Shown: positions 6,587 through 13,602 of the stretch, in pieces
How the letters are laid out: every line of letters starts with the position of its first letter
How positions within the stretch are numbered: position 1 is the stretch's first letter
Program-made: the position numbers and the translations under genes
The notes under the pieces: model-generated
What the model saw: the letters and a program-made list of their open reading frames with translations, nothing else
The model's database searches: none
Told to the model about the DNA's origin: nothing
Assembly (NCBI GenBank): GCA_964393815.1
Contig: CAYMUP010000011.1
Location: forward strand, 1 to 25,301
Source: JAGXIT01 sp964393815
GTDB taxonomy: Bacteria > Patescibacteriota > Saccharimonadia > Saccharimonadales > UBA4665
Direction: 5' to 3'
Length of the DNA stretch: 25,301 bases

Positions 6587-6682
6587 ATGTGTAATCTTTC
6601 CCCTAGATTTAATAGAACTTTTCTCCAATTGTACCTTGTGGCATCCTCCAGCGCTATGTTCTGCTACTGTAATATCCTTGTA

Positions 6683-8509
6683 CTACTGCTGGAGATCCGG
6701 TGTCAGTTCGCCCAGCGATGCTACAACTTTCGTTGCTCCCGCCCGGAGCAGTTCTTCAGCGGCTCCAAAGCCGTGCGTAATGCCAACTCGATTCGTAATG
6801 CCAGCATTCTGAGCGGCCTGCATATCTACGCCATGATCACCGAGTACCATCGTCGCCCGCAGATCTGCATTTAACCTCCGCCGAGCCAGAGCAATTCCCT
6901 CTGGGTCAGGTTTGTGAGTTAGTATGTCTTCGCAAGTTACTACAGTAAACTGAGATAAACCAAACACCCTTTTAAAAACGCTAGAAAAAGTCAGCAGCTT
7001 GTCATTATCCGTTTGAGTTCGGTCTTTGTACAAATCTACTAGGCCCAACTCCGGCAAGGCGAGTCCAAAGTTCCTAACAACATGGTGCGCCGTACCACTC
7101 GTCCAGATTGCAAAATTTAATCCTTGTAGTCCGATTCCGTGGAGAAATTCAGACAGACCCGGATAAGCATGGACATATTCGGGGGCTAGCCTATCTTGCG
7201 CGGGATTCAGCAGGTCATGAAGCTCATCATAGTCGAGATGCTCTATCGAGACTGAGCTGTTTTTAAATATCTCACGAACAGTTCTTTCCAGTGTTATACG
7301 GGCACTGCCGCCGATGGTCTGGTGTAATACCTTCTCAAAATCTGGGTAGGTTGGGATGTCACTAGTTTGGATCTCTCTCTGCTCAAGATATGTAGCAACA
7401 GCCTCATACTGCCCATGCCGGATGAGATCCATCGTGTCGATAAGCGTACCATCAGCATCTGAGATGATCGTCCTTATTTCGTTCGTTTCTATCTTTACAT
7501 TCTCGCCTACGTTTAGCAACCGCAAAAGTTCGGCGGGGGAAGTGGCGGCCATGAGTTTTTCGCGGAGGGCGGCGGCGCCGTCGAAGCCCTGGATGTACAT
7601 TTTGCAGAATTTATTCAGCGTGTGCACTGGCCGTTCGCCGCTTTGCCACGTCTCCGCAAAAAGCTCCACATGCTTTTTATACAGCTCAATCTTATTTATT
7701 TGATCATATTTTGCCCAATCTATGGGTACGACCCGTAGATGGTCGTTTTGGGCGAAAATATAGGGGTCGTGGAAGATACCGCGGCCGATCATGATGCCGT
7801 CTAGTTGATACTTTTTAGCCAATTCTTCACCTTGGGCGCGGCTCATGACGTCGCCGTTGCCGACGATGAGCGTACTCACCCCAGCAGCGTCACGCATTTC
7901 TCGCACTTTGCCGATGAGATCCCAGTCGGCAGGCACTTTGCTCATCTGTTTGCGCGTGCGCCCATGCACCGTGAGCATATCAAGTTCTTGCGAGAGCAAA
8001 AACTCAAACCAGCTCATATCCACCGTGCTAAAACCCACCCGAGTCTTAACGCTGAGCGGCAGTCGACCAGCAAGGCCCTGTCGGGTGGCGGCAATGATTT
8101 GCTCGGCGAGGGGACGATTCTCTAGTTTGATAAGGGCAGCGCAGGCACCATTTTTGACCTCTGTTTTGGCTGGACAACCCATGTTTAGGTCGACGCCGTA
8201 GAAATTGACGCCATCGGGCAACCCCAGCTCGCGAGCCATTGAGCCGTCGGCGATTTGCCCGGCGACCGCCCGGAAATTATCTGGATTTAGCCCCCACAGT
8301 TGCGCCACTACCCTGCCTTCTTTTGCAGCGAAACGAAGCTTTTTAAGCAAATTTGGTCGACCCGGACTCATCAGCCCATCCACATTCACAAACTCAGTAA
8401 AAAACAAGTCTGGAGCGGCCATCTCGGCCACCACCTGCCGAAACACCGTATCGGTCACATCATCCATCGGCGCCAAAACAAAAAACGGCTTCGGTAAATC
8501 AACCTTCAT
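6683..8509 (-). CDS. dus: tRNA-dihydrouridine synthase fused to a HAD-superfamily hydrolase
   Basis: A 608-aa fusion. Residues 1 to about 335 are a flavin-dependent tRNA-dihydrouridine synthase reducing uridines in the tRNA D-loop: FMN-site start VLAPMDDVTD (11-20), catalytic Cys112 in NMGCPAK, Lys155 in SVKTRVG, His182 in VHGRTRKQ, phosphate-binding VGNGD (216-220) and IGRGIF (241-246), then a helical tRNA-binding domain. Residues about 345-608 are a complete HAD phosphatase of the phosphoglycolate phosphatase/beta-phosphoglucomutase type: DADGT with nucleophile Asp351 and acid Asp353, cap domain about 365-450, motif II WTSG (469-472), motif III Lys533 in HKPDP, motif IV GDHGVD (557-562). 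All catalytic residues of both halves are present and the frame is continuous. It is last in a probable operon, 13 bases after the 288-aa gene. Confidence 0.93.
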   Translation of the reverse strand: MKVDLPKPFFVLAPMDDVTDTVFRQVVAEMAAPDLFFTEFVNVDGLMSPGRPNLLKKLRFAAKEGRVVAQLWGLNPDNFRAVAGQIADGSMARELGLPDGVNFYGVDLNMGCPAKTEVKNGACAALIKLENRPLAEQIIAATRQGLAGRLPLSVKTRVGFSTVDMSWFEFLLSQELDMLTVHGRTRKQMSKVPADWDLIGKVREMRDAAGVSTLIVGNGDVMSRAQGEELAKKYQLDGIMIGRGIFHDPYIFAQNDHLRVVPIDWAKYDQINKIELYKKHVELFAETWQSGERPVHTLNKFCKMYIQGFDGAAALREKLMAATSPAELLRLLNVGENVKIETNEIRTIISDADGTLIDTMDLIRHGQYEAVATYLEQREIQTSDIPTYPDFEKVLHQTIGGSARITLERTVREIFKNSSVSIEHLDYDELHDLLNPAQDRLAPEYVHAYPGLSEFLHGIGLQGLNFAIWTSGTAHHVVRNFGLALPELGLVDLYKDRTQTDNDKLLTFSSVFKRVFGLSQFTVVTCEDILTHKPDPEGIALARRRLNADLRATMVLGDHGVDMQAAQNAGITNRVGITHGFGAAEELLRAGATKVVASLGELTPDLQQ

Positions 8510-8522
8510 ATAGCAGTGTATT

Positions 8523-9389
8523 TTATTTCCCTAACGTCTGTTTCGCAATGCCGTTCGCCACCAAATAAGCCTCTGCGCGCTCGATACGGTTTTCAAAAAC
8601 TCTTTGTTTTATCAAGTTGTAGTCAAAAAGCATTCTACATAACTTATTGGCGTACCCAACATGTGCATTGCCACCGCGAAAATGCACCGTTCTTGCTGTA
8701 ATAGTCCGCTCCGCAAGCTTTTTCTGCCCTGGAGTCCATAGCCTTTGGTCACCAATTGCATCGAGCGCGTCAGGCAATATCTGCTCAAAGAGGAGCGAGG
8801 CCCTCAAACGCAGCTTGCCCTCGGTGCCCATACGGGCTAACCCCACGTTTCTGCCGGTTGTGCCTTCTATAAACTGTTTCAATATTTTTTCTTGGTCGGC
8901 TAGCGTCGTGTCTTTATAGGTCTGTAGTTCTTCAATCTTTGGTATGAGAGCATGACCAATCGCCCGACGCGGTGCATCTGTATCATAACTAGCAAGCCCT
9001 ATTCGCCGAGTCTGAGAATCCGCTGTCTTTCTGTGAGCTCCTCGGCCGTAAGCTTCAATATGATCTGGGAGCAATTTTCGCTCAACGAGCGAAAGAGCCA
9101 CAGGACGTAATCTTCCGTTGGCCTGGGGGAACATGACGGCTTGCTTGCCCCTGCCATCTCGGTCAACAACCACGCCTGCCCCAACCAAAGAGGCAAATAA
9201 GAACGCTGGCGCAACATGAGCTAAGTGGTACGGTGCAATGTCTGCAAATGTCTCGCCTGCCCTCTCAAAAATTCGGTCTTGTTCAACCAAAAAACGAGAA
9301 AATGACATTCTGCCCTCTGGCCCATAGTTTGGAGGAGGCAAACTGACACCCGGGATGCCTTGTCCGACACGAGGGCCATCTACTGACAT
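8523..9389 (-). CDS. Hypothetical protein, 288 aa, second gene of the Dus-HAD operon
   Basis: No family recognised. The start is ATG 9389, which shares one base with the stop codon of the upstream zinc-ribbon gene (TAATG), so the two are translationally coupled. The N-terminus is Gly/Pro-rich (VGQGIPGVSLPPPNYGPEG). A helical stretch follows (SFSRFLVEQDRIFERAGETF), then a short hydrophobic segment (HVAPAFLFASLVGAGVVV, about 57-74) that looks buried rather than membrane-spanning. The C-terminal two thirds are charged and helical with many Arg (KLRLRASLLFEQILPDALDAIGDQRL, then RTVHFRGGNAHVGYANKLCRMLFDYNLIKQRV). The basic charge would suit nucleic-acid binding. Co-transcription with a tRNA-modifying enzyme is the only clue to function. 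Confidence 0.7.
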   Translation of the reverse strand: MSVDGPRVGQGIPGVSLPPPNYGPEGRMSFSRFLVEQDRIFERAGETFADIAPYHLAHVAPAFLFASLVGAGVVVDRDGRGKQAVMFPQANGRLRPVALSLVERKLLPDHIEAYGRGAHRKTADSQTRRIGLASYDTDAPRRAIGHALIPKIEELQTYKDTTLADQEKILKQFIEGTTGRNVGLARMGTEGKLRLRASLLFEQILPDALDAIGDQRLWTPGQKKLAERTITARTVHFRGGNAHVGYANKLCRMLFDYNLIKQRVFENRIERAEAYLVANGIAKQTLGK

Positions 9390-9673
9390 TAGCCGAGTAC
9401 CCTTATTACGCCGTTCACTGCAACTTTCATGTGCCCACCTGGACATTGTTTTCCTGGCACAACGTCTGTCAAACAATCTCCACAAAATGGCATCTTAGGC
9501 TTGTCACTTGACGCCCAGTTGCCTATAGCCATCCTTACCGCCTCCGAACTTTCTAGGTGGCTGGCTACATCTTCGGTAGACGCAGGGATTCCCATTTCTC
9601 GTAAAACTTCTGGGTCACCCTTTGTTTGCAGACCATATCGGTAAGCTCGTTGTATTTCCCAATTTGATACCAT
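9389..9673 (-). CDS. Small zinc-ribbon-like protein, first gene of the Dus-HAD operon
   Basis: A 94-aa protein without a recognised family. The C-terminal third carries CGDC (about 64-67) and CPGGH (about 77-81), a C-x2-C-x9-C-x3-H arrangement that could bind one zinc ion. The N-terminal half is helical (NWEIQRAYRYGLQTKGDPEVLREMGI) and may be a small protein- or RNA-binding domain. The promoter (TTGAAA-N17-TAAAAT) places the transcript start about five bases before the ATG, with no Shine-Dalgarno. Its stop codon overlaps the next ATG by one base. Confidence 0.65.
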   Translation of the reverse strand: MVSNWEIQRAYRYGLQTKGDPEVLREMGIPASTEDVASHLESSEAVRMAIGNWASSDKPKMPFCGDCLTDVVPGKQCPGGHMKVAVNGVIRVLG

Positions 9674-9683
9674 ATTGTTTTAT

Positions 9684-9712
9684 ATTTTAGCACAAATGGT
9701 TGAATATTTCAA
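9684..9712 (-). promoter_or_regulatory. Promoter of the zinc-ribbon/288-aa/Dus-HAD operon
   Basis: On the minus strand: -35 TTGAAA (9712-9707), a 17-base spacer, -10 TAAAAT (9689-9684); each box has one mismatch to consensus. It begins inside the end of the ABC permease gene. The predicted start leaves a leader of about five bases. Confidence 0.75.
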
Positions 9713-9713
9713 C
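9699..9713. promoter_or_regulatory. Palindrome over the -35 box (possible operator)
   Basis: GTTGAA-TAT-TTCAAC, a perfect six-base inverted repeat around three bases. It covers the -35 box of the operon promoter and touches the stop codon of the ABC permease. A repressor site or a weak 3'-end hairpin are both possible; no U tract follows on the minus strand. Confidence 0.35.
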
Positions 9714-10819
9714 TATTCCCAGCGGAAGACACGGAATGCGATCAGGTAGACGATGACACACCAAGCTGCAATCATACCGAATTGTGGCAGCAGATCAGTA
9801 AAGCCGCGAGCTTCAGTTATGATGAGCCGCGCAGCGTCTACTACTGGGGTGAGCGGCATAAAGGCCGTGATGTTTTGTAGCCACTCAGGCATGAGGAATC
9901 GCGGGAAAAACGCACCGGTGAGGAACATCATCGGCATGGCGACAATTTGGCCAAGAGGCGCAGCCTGACGCTCGTTTTTTGCCCAACCGCCGATGGCAAG
10001 ACCAATACCAAAGAGCATCATCGCACCCAAAACTACTAGCCCACCGAGAAGTAGGTAATTGCCTCGCATGTTCAAGTTGAAGATAGTTAGCCCAACAACA
10101 AACATGGTTGCAATCGACAGCAGACACACAACTACATTTGAGAGCACATTGCCGAGGAAGTACTGCCAAACACGCAGGGACGTCGTGTGGTAGCGGCGCA
10201 GAACACCCTTCTCTTTGAGTTTAGGGAAGATGTTGACTGGGCCAAATATACCCGCCCCAAGCAACGAAAACCCAAGAAGTCCAGAAAAGACATAGTCAAA
10301 CTGCGTCAGACCAGGTTTGGAGGTAGATTTTGCAGTTACGGTGAACGGTTTATCTGCTTTCACAAACTGCGAGTTTATACCCTCAAACATACTCCCGAGC
10401 ACCGCAGTCAGAGCAGTACCTGCCTGCTCGCTATTCTTGTCGTACCGCACTTCTGCCTGGCCAGTTGGGTAGCCTTTTGCACCGACCTCCCCAAATGATT
10501 TTGGCAGGATGATCGCTGCATCAAGCTCACCGCGGCTCATTTTTTCCTCGGCGTCCTTAAGCGTTTTGGTATCTTTATCTATTTTGAGAAGTTTATCTTT
10601 TTTGCCTTCTTCTACAAAGCGTGTCGCAAAACTACTCTTTGAATCATTCAGTAGCGCAACTTTAAAACTTACGCTAGAGCTTTTGCCAAATATCCCACCG
10701 AAGATAAAAAGGAAGATCAGCGGAAACGCAAACGTAAAGAAAAGCGCCATTGGGTCACGAAACAAACGTCGGATATCAATTTTGGCAAATGTTAGTACGG
10801 GTAAAAGTGCTTTTTTCAT
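9713..10819 (-). CDS. ABC-2 transporter permease with large extracytoplasmic domain
   Basis: A 368-aa permease of the long ABC-2 type. TM1 at about 25-44 follows the amphipathic FAKIDIRRLFRDPMAL. A soluble extracytoplasmic region spans about 45-172 (VALLNDSKSS, then GELDAAIILPKSFGE), as in daunorubicin/YhgE-like exporters. Five further helices lie at about 177-198, 219-245, 257-279, 289-306 and 344-363, with the typical LTGAFFPRFLMPEWLQ and MPLTPVVDAAR stretch before the last. It starts three bases after its ATPase gene, with GAGGGA upstream as ribosome binding site. Substrate unknown; drug, lipid or peptide export are the usual roles. Confidence 0.87.
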   Translation of the reverse strand: MKKALLPVLTFAKIDIRRLFRDPMALFFTFAFPLIFLFIFGGIFGKSSSVSFKVALLNDSKSSFATRFVEEGKKDKLLKIDKDTKTLKDAEEKMSRGELDAAIILPKSFGEVGAKGYPTGQAEVRYDKNSEQAGTALTAVLGSMFEGINSQFVKADKPFTVTAKSTSKPGLTQFDYVFSGLLGFSLLGAGIFGPVNIFPKLKEKGVLRRYHTTSLRVWQYFLGNVLSNVVVCLLSIATMFVVGLTIFNLNMRGNYLLLGGLVVLGAMMLFGIGLAIGGWAKNERQAAPLGQIVAMPMMFLTGAFFPRFLMPEWLQNITAFMPLTPVVDAARLIITEARGFTDLLPQFGMIAAWCVIVYLIAFRVFRWE

Positions 10820-10822
10820 ACG

Positions 10823-11581
10823 TTAGTCCCTCAGCGCCTTTCCGGTTAGATCAATGAAAACATCTTCGAGGTTAGCCTGTTCAACATGCTGCTCTTTTTT
10901 AAAACCTTTTTTAAGCAGGTCTTTGATGAGATTTTTAGGAGTATCGAGCGCAATGATGTGTCCTGCATCCATTACGGCCACTCGGTCGCAAAGTAGTTCT
11001 GCCTCGTCCATGTAGTGCGTCGTCATGATAACCGTAACACCACGATCTCGAATCTCTTGTACTAGTTCCCAGAGATTACGTCGCGCCTGCGGATCAAGCC
11101 CAGTCGTAGGTTCGTCTAAGAAAAAGACCTTGGGACCGTGTACGAGTGCAGCTGCGATAGAAAAGCGTTGCCTTTGACCGCCAGAGAGCTGCTCTACGTA
11201 GCTTTTGGCCTTGTCTTCGAGCTGTAAGTCTTTCAGAAACTGCATGGCGTCAACTTTTTCACCGTATGCCGAGGCAAAAAACTCTAGGAGCTCTGTGAGA
11301 CGGGTCTTTTCCTCAAAGGAAGGGGTTTGTGGCTGTACGCCGATCAGTGACTTTACTTTTTCCGGCTGCTCCGCCACGTTAACACCAGCCAGTGTCGCTT
11401 TACCACCGTCGATGGGCCTGAGTGTCTCGAGCATCTCAAGCGTCGTGGTCTTACCAGCACCGTTTGGCCCCAAAATGCCGAATATTTCACCCTCTTTTAC
11501 CTCAAAGCTTATTCCATCAACGACAGCCTTGCCATCGTATTTTTTGGTCAAATTGTCTACTACTACGATTGGTTGTTTCAT
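10823..11581 (-). CDS. ABC transporter ATP-binding protein (drug-exporter type)
   Basis: A 252-aa ATPase. Walker A GPNGAGKTT at 38-46, Q-loop VQPQTPSFEEKTRLTELLEFFA (Gln83/Gln85 region), signature LSGGQ at 132-136, Walker B VFFLDEP at 152-158, D-loop GLDP, H-loop THY with His189. The sequence is the DrrA/CcmA-like exporter type with a short C-terminal tail ending NLEDVFIDLTGK. Paired with the permease encoded three bases downstream. A terminator stem upstream (11638-11679) separates it from the 65-aa gene, so it should have its own promoter; none is obvious, and no good Shine-Dalgarno precedes the ATG. Confidence 0.92.
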   Translation of the reverse strand: MKQPIVVVDNLTKKYDGKAVVDGISFEVKEGEIFGILGPNGAGKTTTLEMLETLRPIDGGKATLAGVNVAEQPEKVKSLIGVQPQTPSFEEKTRLTELLEFFASAYGEKVDAMQFLKDLQLEDKAKSYVEQLSGGQRQRFSIAAALVHGPKVFFLDEPTTGLDPQARRNLWELVQEIRDRGVTVIMTTHYMDEAELLCDRVAVMDAGHIIALDTPKNLIKDLLKKGFKKEQHVEQANLEDVFIDLTGKALRD

Positions 11582-11637
11582 GCCTTTACCGTACCATGCG
11601 AGTTTTCATCTGCCTACCCTTGTCTGTAAGCGTGCAC

Positions 11638-11679
11638 AAAAAAACAACGCCCAGATTTTACTCTGGACGTTGTTTTTGT
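11638..11679 (-). terminator. Intrinsic terminator of the 65-aa gene
   Basis: A 13-base stem with one mismatch (11643-11655 with 11662-11674), six-base loop, followed on the minus strand by seven T. It lies about 20 bases after the stop codon. On the plus strand it also ends in five T, so it may act both ways. Confidence 0.88.
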
Positions 11680-11694
11680 TTAATCCTACGTAAA

Positions 11695-11892
11695 TTATTT
11701 ACCGCGCTTGACAGTCAAGAAACCGTTGCGTGGGTTTTCGTTGACACTGAAGCCAGCCGGTAGATCTGTACCTTCTGGGCGCTCGTCCTTAGAAAAGTAG
11801 TAGATGGTCTGCTCTTTACCACCGCGCAAAGTAACTTTCTTTGAGTTAAGGTAGTAAGTGACGCCTTTTGAGTTCTTGTGACTATAAGCCAT
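11695..11892 (-). CDS. Conserved small protein, 65 aa
   Basis: A basic, beta-rich 65-aa protein beginning AYSHKNSKGVTYYLNSKKVTLRGG and continuing EQTIYYFSKDERPEGTDLPAGFSV. It looks like a compact nucleic-acid- or ribosome-associated domain. I believe close relatives occur widely in Saccharibacteria, but no function or family name can be given. It is a single-gene unit with a strong start (AGGGAG about nine bases before ATG), a promoter with perfect -35, and a strong terminator, an arrangement typical of a well-expressed small protein. Confidence 0.82.
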   Translation of the reverse strand: MAYSHKNSKGVTYYLNSKKVTLRGGKEQTIYYFSKDERPEGTDLPAGFSVNENPRNGFLTVKRGK

Positions 11893-11929
11893 AGTGCTTC
11901 TCCCTCTGTAACGTTAAGTTAGTACCCCT

Positions 11930-11959
11930 AACATACCTCGGCCTCAAACTGTTTGTCAA
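11930..11959 (-). promoter_or_regulatory. Promoter of the 65-aa gene
   Basis: On the minus strand: perfect -35 TTGACA (11959-11954), an 18-base spacer and -10 TATGTT (11935-11930). The leader of about 30 bases carries AGGGAG, unlike the leaderless genes elsewhere in the window. Confidence 0.7.
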
Positions 11960-12008
11960 CTGTGAATCTTACAATGACCCCTATCCACAGGCACTGGTAA
12001 AAACAGCC

Positions 12009-12038
12009 TTGCAGCAGAGGTATCTCTTGTATTACACT
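12009..12038 (+). promoter_or_regulatory. Possible promoter of the 218-aa gene
   Basis: TTGCAG (12009-12014), an 18-base spacer, TACACT (12033-12038). TAGTAT at 12048-12053 is an alternative -10. Confidence 0.35.
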
Positions 12039-12077
12039 TATGTTTGTTAGTATCAATATGTAAAAGGTGGTAAAAAG

Positions 12078-12734
12078 ATGGACTTTCGTCAGACATCTCA
12101 GACTTCAAATAATCGCCAGGAGCACGCACAGGCTAGCACTGGCACAAAGCCCGCAGTTCGGGTTTCAGACAACAACACACTAAGTAACACTGGCTGGCTG
12201 ACATGGCTCAAAGGCCTTGTCTTGCTCGGCGCACTTTTCCTACTACTTGCTTCAGGCATTGCTCTACTCAAGGGTGGAAACGTCGTCAAAGAAGGTGGCC
12301 TCGTTGACACCAGTCGCTATCAGGCAGTTTTCTTAAACAATGGCCAAGTCTACTTTGGTAAGGCAAAGCAAGTAAACGCTCGTTTCGTCACGCTTGATGA
12401 TGTCTACTACCTCACCCAGGCATCTGCCGCCAACAACCAAACAACTGGCGACTACACGCTCGTCAAACTCGGCTGTCAGCAGATTCACTACCCTGAAGAC
12501 CGCATGGTGATCTCACGTGACCAAGTTACTTTCTGGGAAAACCTGAGCACTAAGGGTAAAGTCGCAAAAAGCATTGCCGACTTCAAGGCCAAGTATCCAA
12601 ATGGCCCAGACTGTACTGAGCAAACTAGCCAGACACCTGCCACCAATGCTCCGAGCCAATCTAGTAGCAACGCTGGTCAGTCAACCACAAACAACACGAA
12701 CACGACCCCTACCAACAACACTACTACCCGCTAA
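12078..12734 (+). CDS. Single-pass membrane protein with extracytoplasmic domain, 218 aa
   Basis: Unknown function. The first 40 residues are hydrophilic and Ser/Thr/Gln-rich, followed by one TM helix at about 45-65 (KGLVLLGALFLLLASGIALL). The extracytoplasmic domain of about 110 residues has strands YQAVFLNNGQVYFGKAKQVNARFVTLDDVYYL and two Cys (133, 179) that could form a disulphide. A low-complexity Thr/Asn/Ser/Gln tail (about 181-218) follows, like a wall-spanning or surface linker. I believe the AVFLNNGQVYFGK motif recurs in CPR genomes. AGGTGG lies seven bases before the ATG. A strong terminator follows. Confidence 0.75.
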   Translation: MDFRQTSQTSNNRQEHAQASTGTKPAVRVSDNNTLSNTGWLTWLKGLVLLGALFLLLASGIALLKGGNVVKEGGLVDTSRYQAVFLNNGQVYFGKAKQVNARFVTLDDVYYLTQASAANNQTTGDYTLVKLGCQQIHYPEDRMVISRDQVTFWENLSTKGKVAKSIADFKAKYPNGPDCTEQTSQTPATNAPSQSSSNAGQSTTNNTNTTPTNNTTTR

Positions 12735-12754
12735 AGCGATCGGTTTCGTAGTCC

Positions 12755-12782
12755 AAAACCCCTTGGTTCGCCAAGGGGTTTT
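12755..12782. terminator. Bidirectional intrinsic terminator (TTCG tetraloop)
   Basis: AAAACCCCTTGG and CCAAGGGGTTTT form a perfect 12-pair stem closed by the stable loop TTCG, with four T on the plus side and four on the minus side. It sits between convergent genes (12078-12734 and 12862-13602). The last bases are shared with repeat copy 7. Confidence 0.9.
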
Positions 12783-12825
12783 CACTTGGGGTGGATATTT
12801 ATCAGGTGATAGTTTCACTTGGTTC
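12779..12825 (-). repeat. Bipartite GTGAAA element, copy 7 (intergenic)
   Basis: On the minus strand: first half GAACCAAGTGAAA (12825-12813), second half ACCCCAAGTGAAAA (12792-12779); the cores are 33 bases apart. The spacer contains ACCTGATAAA, resembling the ACCCTGTTAAAA of copy 3 and the CCCCTGTAATAAA of copy 5. Confidence 0.65.
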
Positions 12826-12827
12826 AC
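12813..12827 (+). repeat. 15-base exact repeat, copy A
   Basis: TTTCACTTGGTTCAC is identical to 14195-14209 inside the MurC-like gene. This copy is the first half-site of bipartite element copy 7. Confidence 0.55.
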
Positions 12828-12861
12828 TACGGCGTAGCAAGCAATTTAGAAAATAAACCTT

Positions 12862-13602
12862 TTACAGTTCAAACTCAAGCGCGAGGGCTTTATGGTCTGA
12901 CACTAAATCATCGAGTGCAGCAAATTTATTTACGTTAACCATGCTATTTACCAAAATGTGGTCACACGCCACATCAGACACCTTGCCAAGCTCACTGAGC
13001 GTCGACCTTATCTGGTAAGTAGACGTTAGATCTGATAGGAGACCGTCAAACACGTTCATAGCCAGTGTGCCTGGGTTTACATTCATATCTCCAGCCACAA
13101 TTATTGGAAGGGACTCAAGAGAGGCTAAATGATCGACTACCTTTTGCATTTTTTCTTTACTCTCATAGCTCCCATGAGGGTTAGGTTCCCAATAAGCATG
13201 GTGGTTTACTAGGTGAAATTGGCCCGCCGGAGTGTTTACAACGACAAACTGGGCATTTCGGTGGTTTGGCTCGTAGGTATCAGCGTGGATGTCAGCTTGA
13301 TGGTGACCATTCGTAAAAATTGTTTCTGGCTGTAAAAGAGGATACTTGCTAAAAATTGCATTGCCAAACTCCACTACTTCCCCAGTAGCAGTCATGGACC
13401 AGGTTGGTGAAAAATATACGTGTTCGTACCCTAAATCCTCAACAAGCTGCAAAAGGTTAAAGGTTGTGTCTGGAAACGGTATGGTGGCCTTGGTACTAAA
13501 AACCTCTTGGGCCGTGATGATATCTGGATCCTCTCGCTCGATTAGTGGCAAAATCTGCCTGGTTAATCGCCCCATCCACATATTGAGTTGCACTAGTTTC
13601 AT
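12862..13602 (-). CDS. Endonuclease/exonuclease/phosphatase (EEP) family protein
   Basis: A 246-aa metal-dependent phosphohydrolase of the EEP fold (DNase I, exonuclease III, sphingomyelinase, inositol phosphatase). Motifs: N7 in QLNMW, metal Glu33 in AQEV, H134 in VNHHAYW, GDMN at 171-174, CDHI (213-216) and the terminal SDH (235-237). All catalytic positions are present. The wide loop GHHQADIHADTYEPNHRNAQ and lack of a signal peptide point to a cytoplasmic enzyme; DNA, RNA, nucleotide or phosphoester substrates are possible. The start is ATG 13602, overlapping the MurC-like stop codon by four bases (ATGA); an upstream in-frame extension inside murC is not supported. Coupling to murC is notable but unexplained. 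Confidence 0.87.
   Translation of the reverse strand: MKLVQLNMWMGRLTRQILPLIEREDPDIITAQEVFSTKATIPFPDTTFNLLQLVEDLGYEHVYFSPTWSMTATGEVVEFGNAIFSKYPLLQPETIFTNGHHQADIHADTYEPNHRNAQFVVVNTPAGQFHLVNHHAYWEPNPHGSYESKEKMQKVVDHLASLESLPIIVAGDMNVNPGTLAMNVFDGLLSDLTSTYQIRSTLSELGKVSDVACDHILVNSMVNVNKFAALDDLVSDHKALALEFEL

Noticed and set aside
6657..6692. Terminator for Dus-HAD (CTCCAGC/GCTGGAG)
   Set aside because: The seven-base stem has a loop of about 30 bases and no U tract.
9390..9485. N-terminal extension of the 288-aa protein
   Set aside because: It would overlap the zinc-ribbon gene by about 100 bases with a Cys/Arg-rich out-of-frame peptide; the TAATG junction at 9389 is a better start.
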